DNA of 64,000 nt from Bugula neritina. Its lineage: Eukaryota > Bryozoa > Gymnolaemata > Cheilostomatida > Bugulidae. Below the pieces are notes generated by a model. The model saw only the letters and a program-made list of their open reading frames with translations. It ran no database searches and was not told the DNA's origin. The stretch is taken from the NCBI GenBank assembly GCA_964035545.1, contig OZ037768.1, positions 2,655,501-2,719,500 of the forward strand. Reading direction: 5' to 3'. The position numbers and the translations under genes were made by a program. Positions 1 through 19,930 of this stretch are shown piece after piece; the stretch's first letter is position 1; every line of letters starts with the position of its first letter.

Positions 1-356
1 AAATGAAAATATAAAGAAATAATAAATTTTACAAAAGGTAGTGGTTTGCATGAAAAAGGCAGATAATTATGAAATTATCAGTAAAAGCATCATTTATCAA
101 TATGGGATAATATATACATATGAATCAATACAGAGTACTATAATATTATATACATGAAACACTTTTTAGTTATTGCAGAAATATTCTACACAAAGTCACT
201 GAGGCATCAGAACTTGTGAATTTTACAGCAGCATCTCTTCAGTCAATCTGAATATTATAATTATTTCAGTTTAAACTAGAAGCATAGCTAACTGGCTAGA
301 CACACAATACACCATGTTATATGAGATGTTATACAATAGATGGGAGGGAGGACAAC

Positions 357-8180
<7,824 letters not shown>

Positions 8181-10251
8181 CATAAATAATTATATTTTGA
8201 ACTAATTCTGAAAGTATTTAAGTGCAATTGAATAGTAAATACTATTAAGTATCAAATCTCGAGAACAGCCAGAAGCGATTATAATAATTAGACTAGCAAC
8301 AATACGCACCATGAAAACAGTGAATTTTCCACAAACCCCGCGAAAACCGTTCAAGGACTAGTGATAGTTATAGTTTTATAAATGCATTACGGACATCACT
8401 TGTACACTTCGAAAATTATTTTGAATTTCTTAAAATGAGGCAATGGGAATTACCCAATCGCAGAAAGTTAGAAATGCGTGCTTTCTATACATTTGCTAAT
8501 ATTAAAGAGAACAACTCCTACTTTGACACTATCACTCTTCAAATTTAGTGTAAGCTTTAGTTCTCTTAGATCTTAGGAAGCTAACCAGTATGCAATAGGA
8601 CGTGATTGGAAAAATAAAGTTTAGCAACTTTATAGTGATGAAAAATAAATGTAGCAGTTAAATTTATACATCATTAGTTGGCCATAGCCATCCTGATAAA
8701 GACGATAATAACTATTGAAGAAAAAGCAATATTTGAAAAGTTGCATAATACAATTAGGACAAATTGTATTTTGTCAAAGTATGTACATATTGCTTCATTA
8801 ACTTCACTAGATGATTTTGAAATTGTTTTCTGGTTGTTTCTATCACAAAGATTAACTGTATTATTTCACATAGCACTAATTTGTTGTGTTTTATATGAGC
8901 AACTTACAAACTTTATATCAACTATAATTTTTTAAGAACCAGTTTTAGTCTTAATATTTATGACATGAGAAGTTTAACTGTAAAATAAAACAGCCACAGT
9001 TATTACTTAGAAACTTATTACTAGAGACTTCGAACCGACGGAATACTTTTCTACATCTAAGACATTTGTATAGTTATTTTTGCTTTGAATGTTTTTAGCT
9101 AATTGTACCTTGAAATTAACAGTAAAAGTCACTCCATACTATCGGATATAAAACGTTAAGGTTTGCAGATTAAATTAGACAGAAAATATTCATAATTATA
9201 GTTCTATACTAATGTTTTTTGATGAGCTTAGTTTAGTATAACATTGTTTAGTAAATAAGTATCTTCACTTTGCAAAATATCCTTAATGTTGATCTTGAGC
9301 GATAATAGAAACTTCAGCCCTTTGGATGAAGCCCCATTGTGTTGGATGTATAAGTAAGTCCACGGTGTATTACATATCAAATGCATACGTGATTTAGCCA
9401 CTGTACATAATATATAATATAACCACTATTCAATAGCGTTTATTGTAGCAAATTATATACTCTATTATCATTATTTATTAGCTACAGAATGATATGTTAT
9501 ATTGACATTTCCAAGCGACCAATCAGCTTTGAGATAGCGTAGCTGATTTTTCTATACATTCCATTCACAACACATTATGCACACCATCACCATGATACGT
9601 GGATATCTGCAGCGTGCTGCAGGTTGGCCAATAAATGAAATCACATTTACCTAACATATCAAAATTTATTTATTAAACATTTTATTTCACAGGTGTCAAA
9701 ATACAGAACTTCATAGTACGTTTTCAATTTATCCTTTTACACTCATGAAACAAAATATTTAAATAACATTTTGATCAGTACCTTTGCACATAATGAATTT
9801 CACTGCATTTCCATTACTTCACAAAATGGATGCTTGTATGGATAAATTTGTAGTTACGGTTTCATTCCATATGCAACTGTTTTCAAACATCAAATGAAAA
9901 ATCCATTTTTATGATGCATGGAAACGCAGTGAGTAGCAAACTATCAGCCAACCAAAATGTAATAGTGCAAAGAGAATTTTATATTCATCAATTGCCAGAT
10001 ACACGTATGTAATAAGTTTAAGATAAATGCATCGGACATTTGATTCTTTATAAAAAACTTTTTATAAAACTAAGAGTCAAAAAACTTGGTTGTTTAGCCT
10101 CTTTAGTATTACACATGCATATCAAAAATATATTTTCTCAATTTAAAAATAATAAAAAATTATGGTTTTCGGATTGATTCTTTTGTTTTAGAAAAATGAA
10201 TTTATAAATTATGAAATGAGTTTTTATGAATTTTTGATGGTGTGAAATCTT
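8181..10251. other. Intergenic region between MCM2 and the lipidated-protein pair
   Basis: AT-rich DNA holding the MCM2 upstream region (8181-8350) and, beyond it, no exon, RNA gene or clear repeat that I can support. A small palindrome (ctgcagcgtgctgcag) near 9608 and open frames such as the one at 8678-8935 show no protein-like composition. Confidence 0.6.
8336..8347 (-). promoter_or_regulatory. E2F-like site upstream of MCM2
   Basis: On the minus strand the bases read GTTTTCGCGGGG, close to the E2F consensus (TTTSSCGC). The site lies about 155 bases upstream of the proposed MCM2 start, in a locally GC-rich patch of an AT-rich region. MCM genes are known E2F targets in animals. That the site acts is inference from position and similarity only. 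Confidence 0.4.
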
Positions 10252-12376
10252 TTATGAAATGTTGCAGCCGGTGGTATTACTGCCTCTTCTGCATTGCGGG
10301 GAGATCATTCCTTGAAGACGAAATTTCACTCTCTCATAGGTCAAGATGAAGGATTGGCGGTTCTCTATGCTATTGTAGAACCTGTCATGTGTCAGACTGT
10401 GTTTCTCCTTGTGCAGTCTCCACATGGCGTTAGTTATCTCCCTTGGTAGTTGTCTGCAGTTGAATCTTGCAGTCTTTATTTTGTCTCCTGTCAACAGAAT
10501 CTGAGGCTAAGCATTGATTATTGATCATATATATAAATATACTAATTATATTCAAATAAAATCTATTCCCCAAAATTTGCAGTTACTGCAGTGTATCATA
10601 TTCACATAAATTTTCATTAGAAAAATCAACTATTATTATGAATTAGTTAAAGTCTATAGTTATTTATTTTATCTTCTATTTAATATATTTTATTAGATTC
10701 AATAAAATAAATATATAATGCATGCATGTAGTCACAGCGTTTAGCCATGGCATTAAAGTTATGTATATATATTATACAGGCATAAAATTTTATAATAACT
10801 ATATATGATATAATTCAAAAATAAAATTATTCCAAACAAAATTAATTTCAAGCAAAGCACAAGCAGACGCTAATGCCTATGCTACGCAATGCTACGTTAC
10901 ATTTGTAGTACCAGCAAAATATGGCGCTACTCAAACACAGTGTTGGCTTATGGATTGTGTTGAACTTGGTCACTGTTTGTTCAATTCAGTGTCATCATGG
11001 TGGTTTTGTCATAACACAGCTATAGAAATTACAGCAGTTTTAGTTTTAGGTTTCATAAAATCTCTATCTAATTGCCAGGGGAAGAAAATGCATATCTCCT
11101 AAATGAGTTTGCCAATGTTGAACATAAATGCTATAGCTGCAATTTTTTTATTATATCACATGATAACAATATTTATTGAAATCCTAAGAGCATTATTACA
11201 TAACATGTAGAAGCAGTACTTCATACGGCAATAGTGAAACATTTTAAAAAAACAACGAGTTCCAAAAAATGGCTATTTTTTAAAAATAGTCAGCAAATTG
11301 TAAACTGCTTGGCAGTCATAAATGACTCAGCGAGTATTAAGATACTAACTGGAGTTATCCTCTTTTTAATAAAGCTTGTCTATCAAACTTATACCCTGTA
11401 CAATACAAGTTACAGATTTTTATATAAGCTGCATAAAAAAACTTTGAAATGTTTTTTTTTCAAAAAGTTCAAAGTGTTATATTGTCAGTTGAAATAAATA
11501 GTATTTTCAGAAACTATTGAATAAAAAGAAAGACAGGGTTTATCTCCTGCCCTCCCTCTAATCACACAAACTGAGAAGCTCAAGCTATTTACGGCTGCAT
11601 TTTGTGTGATGCTTACAAAATGACATGGTGTGGACTTTTTCATTTAGATATAAATATATTATATACATTGCAATTGTATATACTTTCAAATGTTAAGCTA
11701 ATAAAATACTAGCGTCCGTGGTGACATTAAACAAGTTAGAAACCATGTAACTTTTAGCAAAACTTTTGCACATTTCTAAGATAATGGGGGCGTATAATGT
11801 TCTATTAAACAGTATAATGTGAGTTTTTATATATTTTTATAGTTTTACAACATTACAGCAAAATTTCATTTTGAGCAAAAACATCTCAAATTAAATTATG
11901 TTCATGTTTCTAAATACATACAATCATTGCTTTCTATTTTTATTAAAATTTAAGTATTTAAACTAATTAACTGGTAAAATTATAATATATAAAATTGCTT
12001 TATTACAAATTGTACAACATTTTAAAACTTATAGTTTTAAATCTAGTGGGTCCTATTTTATTACAATGTGAGTTTTTCAAAGACCACTTCGTTACACTGT
12101 ATTTTATTAAAACAATTTTAATAAACTTTCAACCGGCCCATTATATTATAAACATTATGCACATCACCCTAGTACTACGTAGAACTATAACAGTTTAGCA
12201 TTCAGTCTATACTCACCTAAGCTGTTTCCAGTAGCAAAGAAGTACTCAGTCAATATGAATTCAAGGTCTTTAGATAGCCTGATGACCATTTCAAAGTCAT
12301 TGGCAGAATATGGATCTCTGCAGACGTAAGTGCTTGATGTGTTGCCCATGCTGATTAGTTTGTCGCTAAAGTTAGG
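10252..12376 (-). CDS. Small dual-lipidated HEPN-like protein, copy A (motif degenerate)
   Basis: Not a named gene that I recognise. Coding exons 12217-12349 and 10252-10487 give 122 aa in one frame; the coding exon extends through 5' UTR to an acceptor at 12376. Seen: the start MGNTSS fits an N-myristoylation signal (Gly2, Ser6), and the last four residues CNIS form a CaaX box of the farnesylated class. Between them lie predicted helices: a segment FEMVIRLSKDLEFILTEYF near residues 19-37, then a second block with EKHSLTHDR at 72-80. Its paralogue at 14307-15128 shares exon phases and the 133-nt first coding segment exactly. The paralogue has RNxxxH where this copy has K-H, so the R-x4-H motif typical of HEPN RNases is lost here. 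Membrane tethering by both ends is inferred; HEPN assignment is inferred from the motif and helical pattern. Confidence 0.85.
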
Positions 12377-12607
12377 CTAAAACAAAAAAGTTTTCTCAAA
12401 GGCAAAATTTAAAACTCGTGTAATATGCCTGTAATGAGCATTACGAAAAAAAGCTCATTTTGTGTTAAAATAAAAGCACTAAAGAATTAAGAAGAAAAAC
12501 TATGAAAAAGTTGATTAGTATATTATCATATAATAAAGCCAAGTAATAGTTTCTATACTGAGCATATTCGTGCTGTTGCTGCAGGCAAGTATATATAAAA
12601 GTTTTAC

Positions 12608-12674
12608 CTGTTGAATCCAAGATGGAGCAGTGCTATGTGGTCTCTGTTTGGTGCTGAAGTGTCTGCTTATATAG
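12608..12674 (-). promoter_or_regulatory. Putative TATA box and 5' UTR exon for copy A
   Basis: On the minus strand a TATATAAG element (about 12666-12673) is followed by a short segment ending in CAACAG before a GTAAAA donor at 12607. An acceptor at 12377 just upstream of the copy A start would complete a noncoding first exon. Inferred from sequence only. Confidence 0.4.
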
Positions 12675-12676
12675 CT

Positions 12677-13045
12677 GCTTATTCAAGGCCATCTATTGGT
12701 AGATAAATATATCATGCATAGCTGATGGTCACAGGTTACTCGTCAATTTCACTTCATAAATAGAAGACAATTCCCAAGTTAACAATGTTATCTCATTCAA
12801 GTAACAATTTCTTATCACTAATGTAATAGTATTAATTTGAATCAAATAATAATTTGAATTTAGTAGTTATCTTCTCATTGGTTTTTTTCTATCAAGGAAC
12901 TGATCAATTTATAATTAAATTAGCCTTTTTGTATGTATCTAGTTTATTCCGCTGTATTTGTCCCGTACCAATTTGTAAACTACAAACGTCTCGTAACTTT
13001 GTTGTAGAGTTGCCTTCACATGCACACCTATTCTATAACCTATAG
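12677..13045. other. Intergenic, nothing recognised
   Basis: AT-rich stretch between the copy A promoter region and the hAT-type element. The open frame at 12854-13045 has no recognisable features, and I see no RNA gene or repeat. Confidence 0.5.
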
Positions 13046-13275
13046 CAGGGGTGGGCAACTTTGTTTGCATGAGGGCCAAGTTTAGAAGTCAGCTAAAACA
13101 AAGAGCCAGATAATTGTATACATTTTAAGTTTTATTATAGTAAGGTAATTTGTCACCAAACCTATACTGTGGTTATCAGAATGCATCTAACAGTTTTACT
13201 TATCATAAGCCTTAAAAGAGCCACTGAAAAGTCTTAGGCAAAGGGTTACAGGTGGCCCCTAGTTGCCCACCCCTG
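13046..13275. mobile_element. hAT-type MITE, 230 bp
   Basis: Terminal inverted repeats CAGGGGTGGGCAAC and GTTGCCCACCCCTG bound a 230-base sequence without a transposase. These termini match the well-known hAT/Charlie-like consensus. The flanks acctatag and ctctatag fit a diverged 8-bp target-site duplication, as expected for hAT insertion. Confidence 0.85.
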
Positions 13276-13308
13276 CTCTATAGTCATTGAATTGTTATAT
13301 AACTATAT

Positions 13309-13397
13309 AGCTCTAAGTTGGGGGTGACTGAGTGCAGTAGTTTGGAGTTGGGGAACTAACTCCAAACTACTGCACTCAGTCACCCCAATTTGGAGCT
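13309..13397. mobile_element. Palindromic element, 89 bp (family member 1)
   Basis: Two nearly perfect inverted arms of about 40 bases (agctctaagttgggggtgac and its complement at the far end) around a short loop. A second, diverged member is at 42217-42356. Transcribed, either would form a long hairpin. Confidence 0.85.
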
Positions 13398-14306
13398 GCT
13401 GACTTAGTATTTAACTAGCAATGAAAATAGGATATTAATGTCATATGATCACTTATCTTGTATGTTAGTTTCGGCTTTGTTGGTGATTTTTGCATGATTA
13501 TTGTTTTCTTGATTTTTGTTAGCAGTCAATCTTTTTCACAAGAATGGAGTTTTGGTAAAAACCAGTCAATCAGTTTCCTCACCATTGAGTCAATTAGGAT
13601 ACAGATACACACAATATACAACCAGCTATTGGGATTTCAATTTATTTGATAGAAACTCGTAAAATCACTGAATTATAAATTATTACACGAGGTTACAGTT
13701 AATCCGTGTATTACACTCACGGAACAAGTGGTGGTTAAAAAAGTATATAATTCTGAAGACTGCTGGTGGAAAACAATGGTTTACAGAATACAAAAGAACA
13801 ATGCACAATATTATACTCAATATAGTCGCCTTACAAAACTACCTAGCTATTGTGGTGACCAAAGTCAACTTATCAAAAGTAAAAATTTCGTAGCTTTGGG
13901 CGGACAGGGAAGTTTTTTCAGTCACGCAGTTAGCCCATAACTATCATTGCAGGTTGGCATTTGATTATTCAGTATACAGTATACAGTCTTTAAAGATTGC
14001 AAAAAAGTTTTGGATTCAACTAAAACTAAACGGTATCAAGCATAGTATTTATGCAAAAATTGATGGTTTCATTACAAAAAGAAAGAAATATGTGTGCATA
14101 GATTAGATGCAGAATTTGCACTGACTAATGATACAAAAATAATTATTAGGAATCATCTGAGATCTACATTGCTTAATAACTGGTCCACTAATACTTCGGA
14201 AAAAATATATCATCATAATATTTAAAAACAATACTTGGATAAAATGCATTTGGCATTAAAAACAAAGTTACATTGACCTATTTAAATATTTTGCGTCATT
14301 TTACAA
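13398..14306. other. Spacer downstream of copy B
   Basis: AT-rich sequence between the palindromic element and the stop codon of copy B. The open frames at 13458-13649 and 13728-13940 have no recognisable domain and no supporting splice context; I call neither a gene. Confidence 0.5.
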
Positions 14307-15128
14307 TTAGGAAATGACGCATCCGTATCCACCAGATGACGAAGGAGAGATCAGTTGCTGCAGACTATGCTTTGCCTGCTGGTAGGTTGTAATAAATGAT
14401 TGGCGATTTTGAATTTTGTTGTAAGTTCTATCATGTACCAATTTGTTCCTTTCTTTATTGAGCTGCCATAATGCATTGGTTATTCCTCTCGGCAACTTCT
14501 GACCGTTATAAGTTGCAGAATTGATTTTCTCACCTGGACAACAAACAAAGTTAAATTATACAGGTAGGCATATAAAGCAATGTTGCCTCAGTTTCAGATT
14601 GCCACTATTTACATTAGAAACGATCTGTTAATTGTTCGCAGAAACTGATTACAAAGCATATTTACAGTTCATGTAGGAAATGTTTAACATATGGATTTAT
14701 TTTGGTACCTTCATAGTTAGGCATCTAATACTGTGCAGTTATGCTTGAAAATAAGTTACCAATAAAAGACAAACAAAACTAAAAGGTGCCTTGCTACTAA
14801 TAATTGATAACAATATTTGCAAGTTCTATATAAGATCTTGCAAATATTCTAATGCAAATAACCCTAAAGCCTGTGGCACTGTTTAACAGTACAATAACCA
14901 ACCACCAGAAAATCTGGATCTATATACTAGCAGATTCCTCATCTCACGATTTGCTGCTCAGACTATAGAGTTAAATTGAATTAGCAGCAAGTTACCAAAT
15001 CCGTTGCCAGTAGCTTGAAAGTGCTCAGTTAGAAAGTACTCTAGGTCCTTGGCTAGTCTGATGACTAGTTCAAAATCATTTGTGGAGTAGGATTCTGCAT
15101 ACCTAAGATCACTCGAACTGTTACCCAT
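14307..15128 (-). CDS. Small dual-lipidated HEPN-like protein, copy B (motif intact)
   Basis: Paralogue of the gene at 10252-12376. Coding exons 14996-15128 and 14307-14533 give 119 aa in one frame. Seen: N-terminal MGNSSS (myristoylation signal), C-terminal CVIS (CaaX box, farnesyl class), and a core of two helical blocks. The second block holds KERNKLVHDR at residues 71-80, an R-N-x3-H motif (R-x4-H) as in HEPN-superfamily ribonucleases. The two copies share GITNA/EITNA, THDR/VHDR, NRQSF and the position of the phase-1 intron, so they arose by tandem duplication. A variable Ser/Gly linker separates core and CaaX box. The start is fixed by the myristoylation signal shared with copy A. Function is unknown: possible roles are a membrane-bound RNase or an inactive RNA/protein-binding adaptor. 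No neighbour tells the partner. Confidence 0.88.
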
Positions 15129-16878
15129 TGTCTGTTTTGATCACCTTGAAAAATTCGGATTAGCAATGCAATATTGATTTAACTGTAGTATGGTTAAAAT
15201 ATATTCCCTCCACCCTGCTCACAAGCAAAGCTCAGCCATTCCATTTGTCCTCCATATTTTCAAAAACTGCTACAGTTAATTGTGCCATGAATACAAACCT
15301 GCTGTTTCTTTAGCAACAATCAGACAATTTTATAACTTCATTGACTGACTCGCACTATATAAAGCACACTATAAAATGTATGCATTATCTCAAAACCATA
15401 CTAATATATATATAGAAATTATATAATATAACTTTTACAACATGTATTACGATTATAATAGATAAAAAACAATAACAATATATGGGATAGCTTTAACTTT
15501 TCAAGTCAGTGAGTTAAGCAGGTTCAACTCAAAAATGAATTTGAAGTGTCTGGGTCAATATGGACGCAGCACTGCTACTATTACGTCAATAATTTACTAG
15601 TTAGATTTCAAGTAGCTATAAGTTTTACTATAACTGTATAAGTATGCCCAAAATTCTTTTTATCAAACTCAAAATATATGATAAATAAACCAAACAATAT
15701 GATCTTCCAGTTACTATTATACATGGTGCCTGTTGGGAAAACTGGGAAAGCTTTTCCCTAATGCATGATAGCTTTTCACATATCATCTCAGCTAGGCCAG
15801 CTATACAATTACAATTACAAGTAGCTACAAGTTTTACTATAACTGTATAAGTATGCCCAGAATTCTTTGACATGGTGATATTTTTATCAAACTCAAAATA
15901 TATGATAAATAAATCAAACAACATGATCTTGCAGTTACTATTCTACATGGTGCCAGTTGTGATAAGACTAAAAGTGTTTTTATCACACTTGAACCTAAAA
16001 TGTTGAGCGAGATTCAGATAGTGACATAGTGTTACAGCTAGTGTAACTTGTAAGTGTTAAGTTTTTATCCCAAGTTTAAGTTATATCTGTTAGCAGTTAT
16101 GACTTAGTCACTTACAAGTTACTGACCATCACTTAATAAGGATACTAACATTGTTGATGCTAAAATTAATAATTAGCTTAAAATATTTAAATTAGTTTCC
16201 ACTTACGCCACACAATAGTAAGCTGGAACGATGGAGACTTGCTAGTTACTAGTTCACGGGAACATTTAAAACAAGACACAGAGAACCACTAACAGAAGTG
16301 TTAATGTTTCACTGACGACTCCGGAGAGCCCGCAGTGGAAAAGATTAATGAATTAGGCTATGTACGCGTGTATTTGTTTAGAAAACATGATCATGTGATA
16401 TCGTATAAAAATTTACATAAGAAAAGATAACTCCGTATAACAACAATTGTTTTTGTAGTATTGTTTTTTGCATCAAGCAAATGTTCAAGTTTCAAGTCAT
16501 AACTACAATGAACGTAACTTGAACCGATTTTAAAGTGCCTGCATGTTAAACCAGCATAACATTAGGTAAGCTAAGAAAGGTTTTCAGATTTGTGTAACAA
16601 CTCAATCTAATGGCATTTCAATAAACATGTATGCAAGAAATTGCTGAAGTAAATATATTTCAAGTCTCCATCATAAATATACAACAGTTTTTGCATGTAC
16701 CGGACAAAAGATAAAAACATTACAAACAAATCACAAAAAAGGCCTTGATGCAAATATATTTTGTCTAGATTTTATGAACAAGTTATTTCCCAAAATGCAT
16801 CAGACGAAATTCCAGTAACTCCTGGACCTGAACCTTGTCAACACATCTAGCCAATCAGCAGCTAATAGCCACATTTTC
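15129..16878. other. Region upstream of copy B, with candidate 5' UTR exons
   Basis: An acceptor (TTTTCAAG on the minus strand) lies about 17 bases upstream of the copy B start at 15145. Minus-strand donor-like sites follow segments at about 15302 and at 16207 (GTAAGTGG), and a minus-strand TATATAG lies near 15356, so one or more noncoding leader exons are likely. No further coding sequence is seen. The region also holds the duplication at 15611-15959. Confidence 0.4.
15611..15959. repeat. Dispersed direct repeat, two copies of about 125-139 bp
   Basis: The segment 15611-15734 (agtagctataagttttacta... to tgcctgttg) recurs at 15821-15959 with substitutions and a small insertion. It encodes nothing recognisable; it may be a remnant of an unclassified transposable element or a local duplication. 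Confidence 0.85.
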
Positions 16879-19800
16879 TCAGGTTTTATCCAAGGAGAAG
16901 GGGGTCAGCTTATGGCCCGCCTTCAGCAGTATATGGTCAACAAGAAAGAAGCTACATCTTTCATTGTCCTTCACCCAATCATCCACCACATCCTGTAATA
17001 TAGAATATTCCATTTGTTGTGGGAGAATTAATTATAAAATTTCTCTTTAATGCTGAGTACTCACCTTGTCATGTAAATAAAAATATATTAGAAGTATTTC
17101 AATTTTATTAATATTCACTTGAATCTACAGTTACATTAAAATTAATCTTGTTACATTAAAGATGATTTTGACTACTGCTGAAATCAACACAGCCATAATC
17201 AATATAATTGAAACATAAAATCATGCTGAAAAATCTTCACAATCAATTTGTTAGTAAAACAATTATACCAAAAGAGTACGCTACGCTTACCATGAGTAGC
17301 AGCATAGTCTTAGAGTACTCCATAGTATATACATGTTATTAGCTACAGTATACACATGTTACAGCTACAGTATATACATGTTACAGCTACAGTATATACA
17401 TGTTACTAGCTACAGAAATCACAGTTGCTGAAACTAGCTACACCAAAACTGCACCGTCTACAGACTGATTGAATTACCTGCAAGCCATCGATGAATTCAT
17501 CCGTAAAATCCCCTTTAGCATCGTACAGGCACCAGCATAAGCTTACATGAAAAGATGGTTCCTAGAAAGAAAAAAATATTAGAAAAAATGAGGCTCATCT
17601 ATAATACAAAACCTTTTCCAGTGCAAAGTTTCTGACCCCAAATCATTTATCAATATAATTATATATCCTCATTATTACTTTATATCAACAATATTCAGAA
17701 CAAACCACAGCGTTACCTACAACCAACAACAGTTTAATATTCAACATAACATGATGGCTACAAACATCTGGTTTACTTGGACTATTCTTTAGAACTGAAG
17801 TTATCTACACTAATAGTTTAGGAAATAAATGTCTTGCTTTAAATGTTTATTCTGCATTTTTAAAATCAGCATCGCCGGTAAAGGTTTAAATCTAACATGC
17901 ACTTAGAATGACATCAATCAACCTAAACTACAAAAACGAACAGGGCTAGATCCAAGTCAAAGTGACTCGAATAAACATTTTAAAGAGAAAAGAGTATCAG
18001 TTGTACGAAATAATATTTATTTGAGAACAGTTGTGCCAGCAGCTTGCCTGTACAGTGTAGACTGTAGAGTAACCAATGCAAAGTATTTCTAATACAGATG
18101 ATGAAAATCATTATTACAAGTATATTAAAACATTAATTCACTTCAGAACTCCAGAATTTCACTGATAACTGATTAGACCTTATCTCAATATCTGAGAGTT
18201 ATAAAATTAAAAATTGTGAAGTAAAGCATGGAAACTCACATCGTAGAATGGTGGGAGGTTATACATAGCCAGCACTTTATTAAGACTATTCACTATTTTT
18301 AGTAGCTGTTCGTCTCCACACACTACTTTGACGCCGACAAATGTCCTGGTACGTTCATCATTCACATAGACATCCACATCTCTTAGGCTCACATAGAAAC
18401 TGTAGGAAAATACACAGAGCTATAGAGAGCACAACTCTAAATTTATGGTGCACAGTTAGTTAAAATGAGAAGACAACTACTAAACCAAAATTATGTTAGT
18501 TATAACAGCTTGGGAATAGAGAGCCTTCGTAGGAAGAGTCTACAGAGTATGTGATAGATAAGTTAACAATATACAATCATTCTATGAAAGTGTGTTTGAA
18601 ATCTGTAAATGACTGAAAACAGGGAGACTGGCTAACATATGAGTTATAGAGCTAGAAAATGAAGAGCTGGTAGATATGCAGTGCATGTGTCTGAAAGAAA
18701 ACCCCTCCAGGTCTGATAACAATGCCCAGAGAAACCCACACACACATCAGACATGAGTGAATGGTTTAAATATAACACAACATCAGACGCAAGTAGGTGA
18801 CATGAATAGAACACACAGCACGTGTACTGCAATTAAAATCTGACCTCCTAAACAAGGCGGCCATGTTTTCTAATGACTGACTGAGGTCACTTAGCCAATG
18901 ATGCCTCAGTTTGAGCGTGCGGGTGAGACTAATGTGGGGGTTGTCAATCTTATGGAAAGGATGTCTGTGTGTAGATCTTGCATTGAGTTGCTCTAACAAC
19001 GAGTCTGACAGTTCATTCAGATCTTCAGCGTACGGAACTAAAACAACGAATAAACTGTGAACGCTTGACAAGAGTTTCGTTGATACAGTTATATGCACGG
19101 AGAGACAAATATTTGAATATTGTATAAATAGCTTGTGGCTTCAGCAACATTTCAACATTGTACATGGTTACAAAAATGATATCTACAAAAAGTTAAAATG
19201 ATATGTTATTATAATTTACACTGTAAATATATTGTTAACTAAAATCAAATAATAAGCTATGACATCACCATTTATTTTTTATATTACTGAAAAATATGTG
19301 CTCAGTATTTGGCTGCACTTTTTAACTGGCAGATACTTAATGTCTTAAATTATGTTAGTTTAATTAGCCTATGGGATTTTAATAAGCACCATAGTTGAGG
19401 TATAAATATTTCATTCCAAACTGAATAGAAAGGTAAATGAGCTGAACCTGTTACGGATATATAAGAAGCCCAATTCCCTCTCTCATGTTCAAAAGATCTG
19501 ATCCTGCCTTCATGCTGTTCTATATCATCAGTACTTTCACATTTACTTTGTTTTGAGGCAGAGACGGGAGGAGGCAGATTTACAACAGCACTAAACGTGA
19601 CAAGTAAGAACAGTTTAGTAGTATAGTTACAATCCTGCACTGCATAGACTTTATCTAGTACTAGACAAAAGAGTACTATAAATGTATAAACAACATTATT
19701 TAGTATAAGGAAGAGAGAAATTTTAGAGATATTATTCATAAACCATGCAATTAATCAAGTGCAAATAACAAATTCTTAATAATGTAGTAAACAAGACTTA

Positions 19801-19930
19801 GAAAAAGCAAAGCTATCAAGCAAAACACATGCAGAGTATAACTATACCTACTATCAGGTGACTTTGTGCACTCTGAATTAACTTCTTCTTCATCTGATCC
19901 ACTGTCGGGGTAACTTACCAATCCATTCAT
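16879..19930 (-). CDS. USB1: USB1, U6 snRNA 3'-end phosphodiesterase (6 exons)
   Basis: USB1 is a 2H-family exoribonuclease that trims the oligo(U) tail of U6 snRNA in the nucleus and leaves a terminal phosphate. Exons: 19848-19930, 19448-19590, 18845-19037, 18240-18399, 17478-17561, 16879-16992; together 777 nt in one frame, 258 aa (human 265). Seen: an acidic Ser/Glu-rich N-terminus; GRIRSFEHERGNWASYISV, the conserved family signature, in exon 2; first catalytic tetrad HISL (His110, Ser112) in exon 3; TFVGV strand; second tetrad HVSL (His198, Ser200) in exon 5. Both catalytic histidines are intact, so the enzyme should be active. The first donor (GTATAG) was chosen because the nearer GTAGGT would shift the frame into a stop. 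Confidence 0.96.
17318..17419. repeat. 22-bp tandem repeat in a USB1 intron
   Basis: About four copies of ttacagctacagtatataca(tg) with minor changes, between the last two USB1 exons. Confidence 0.85.
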
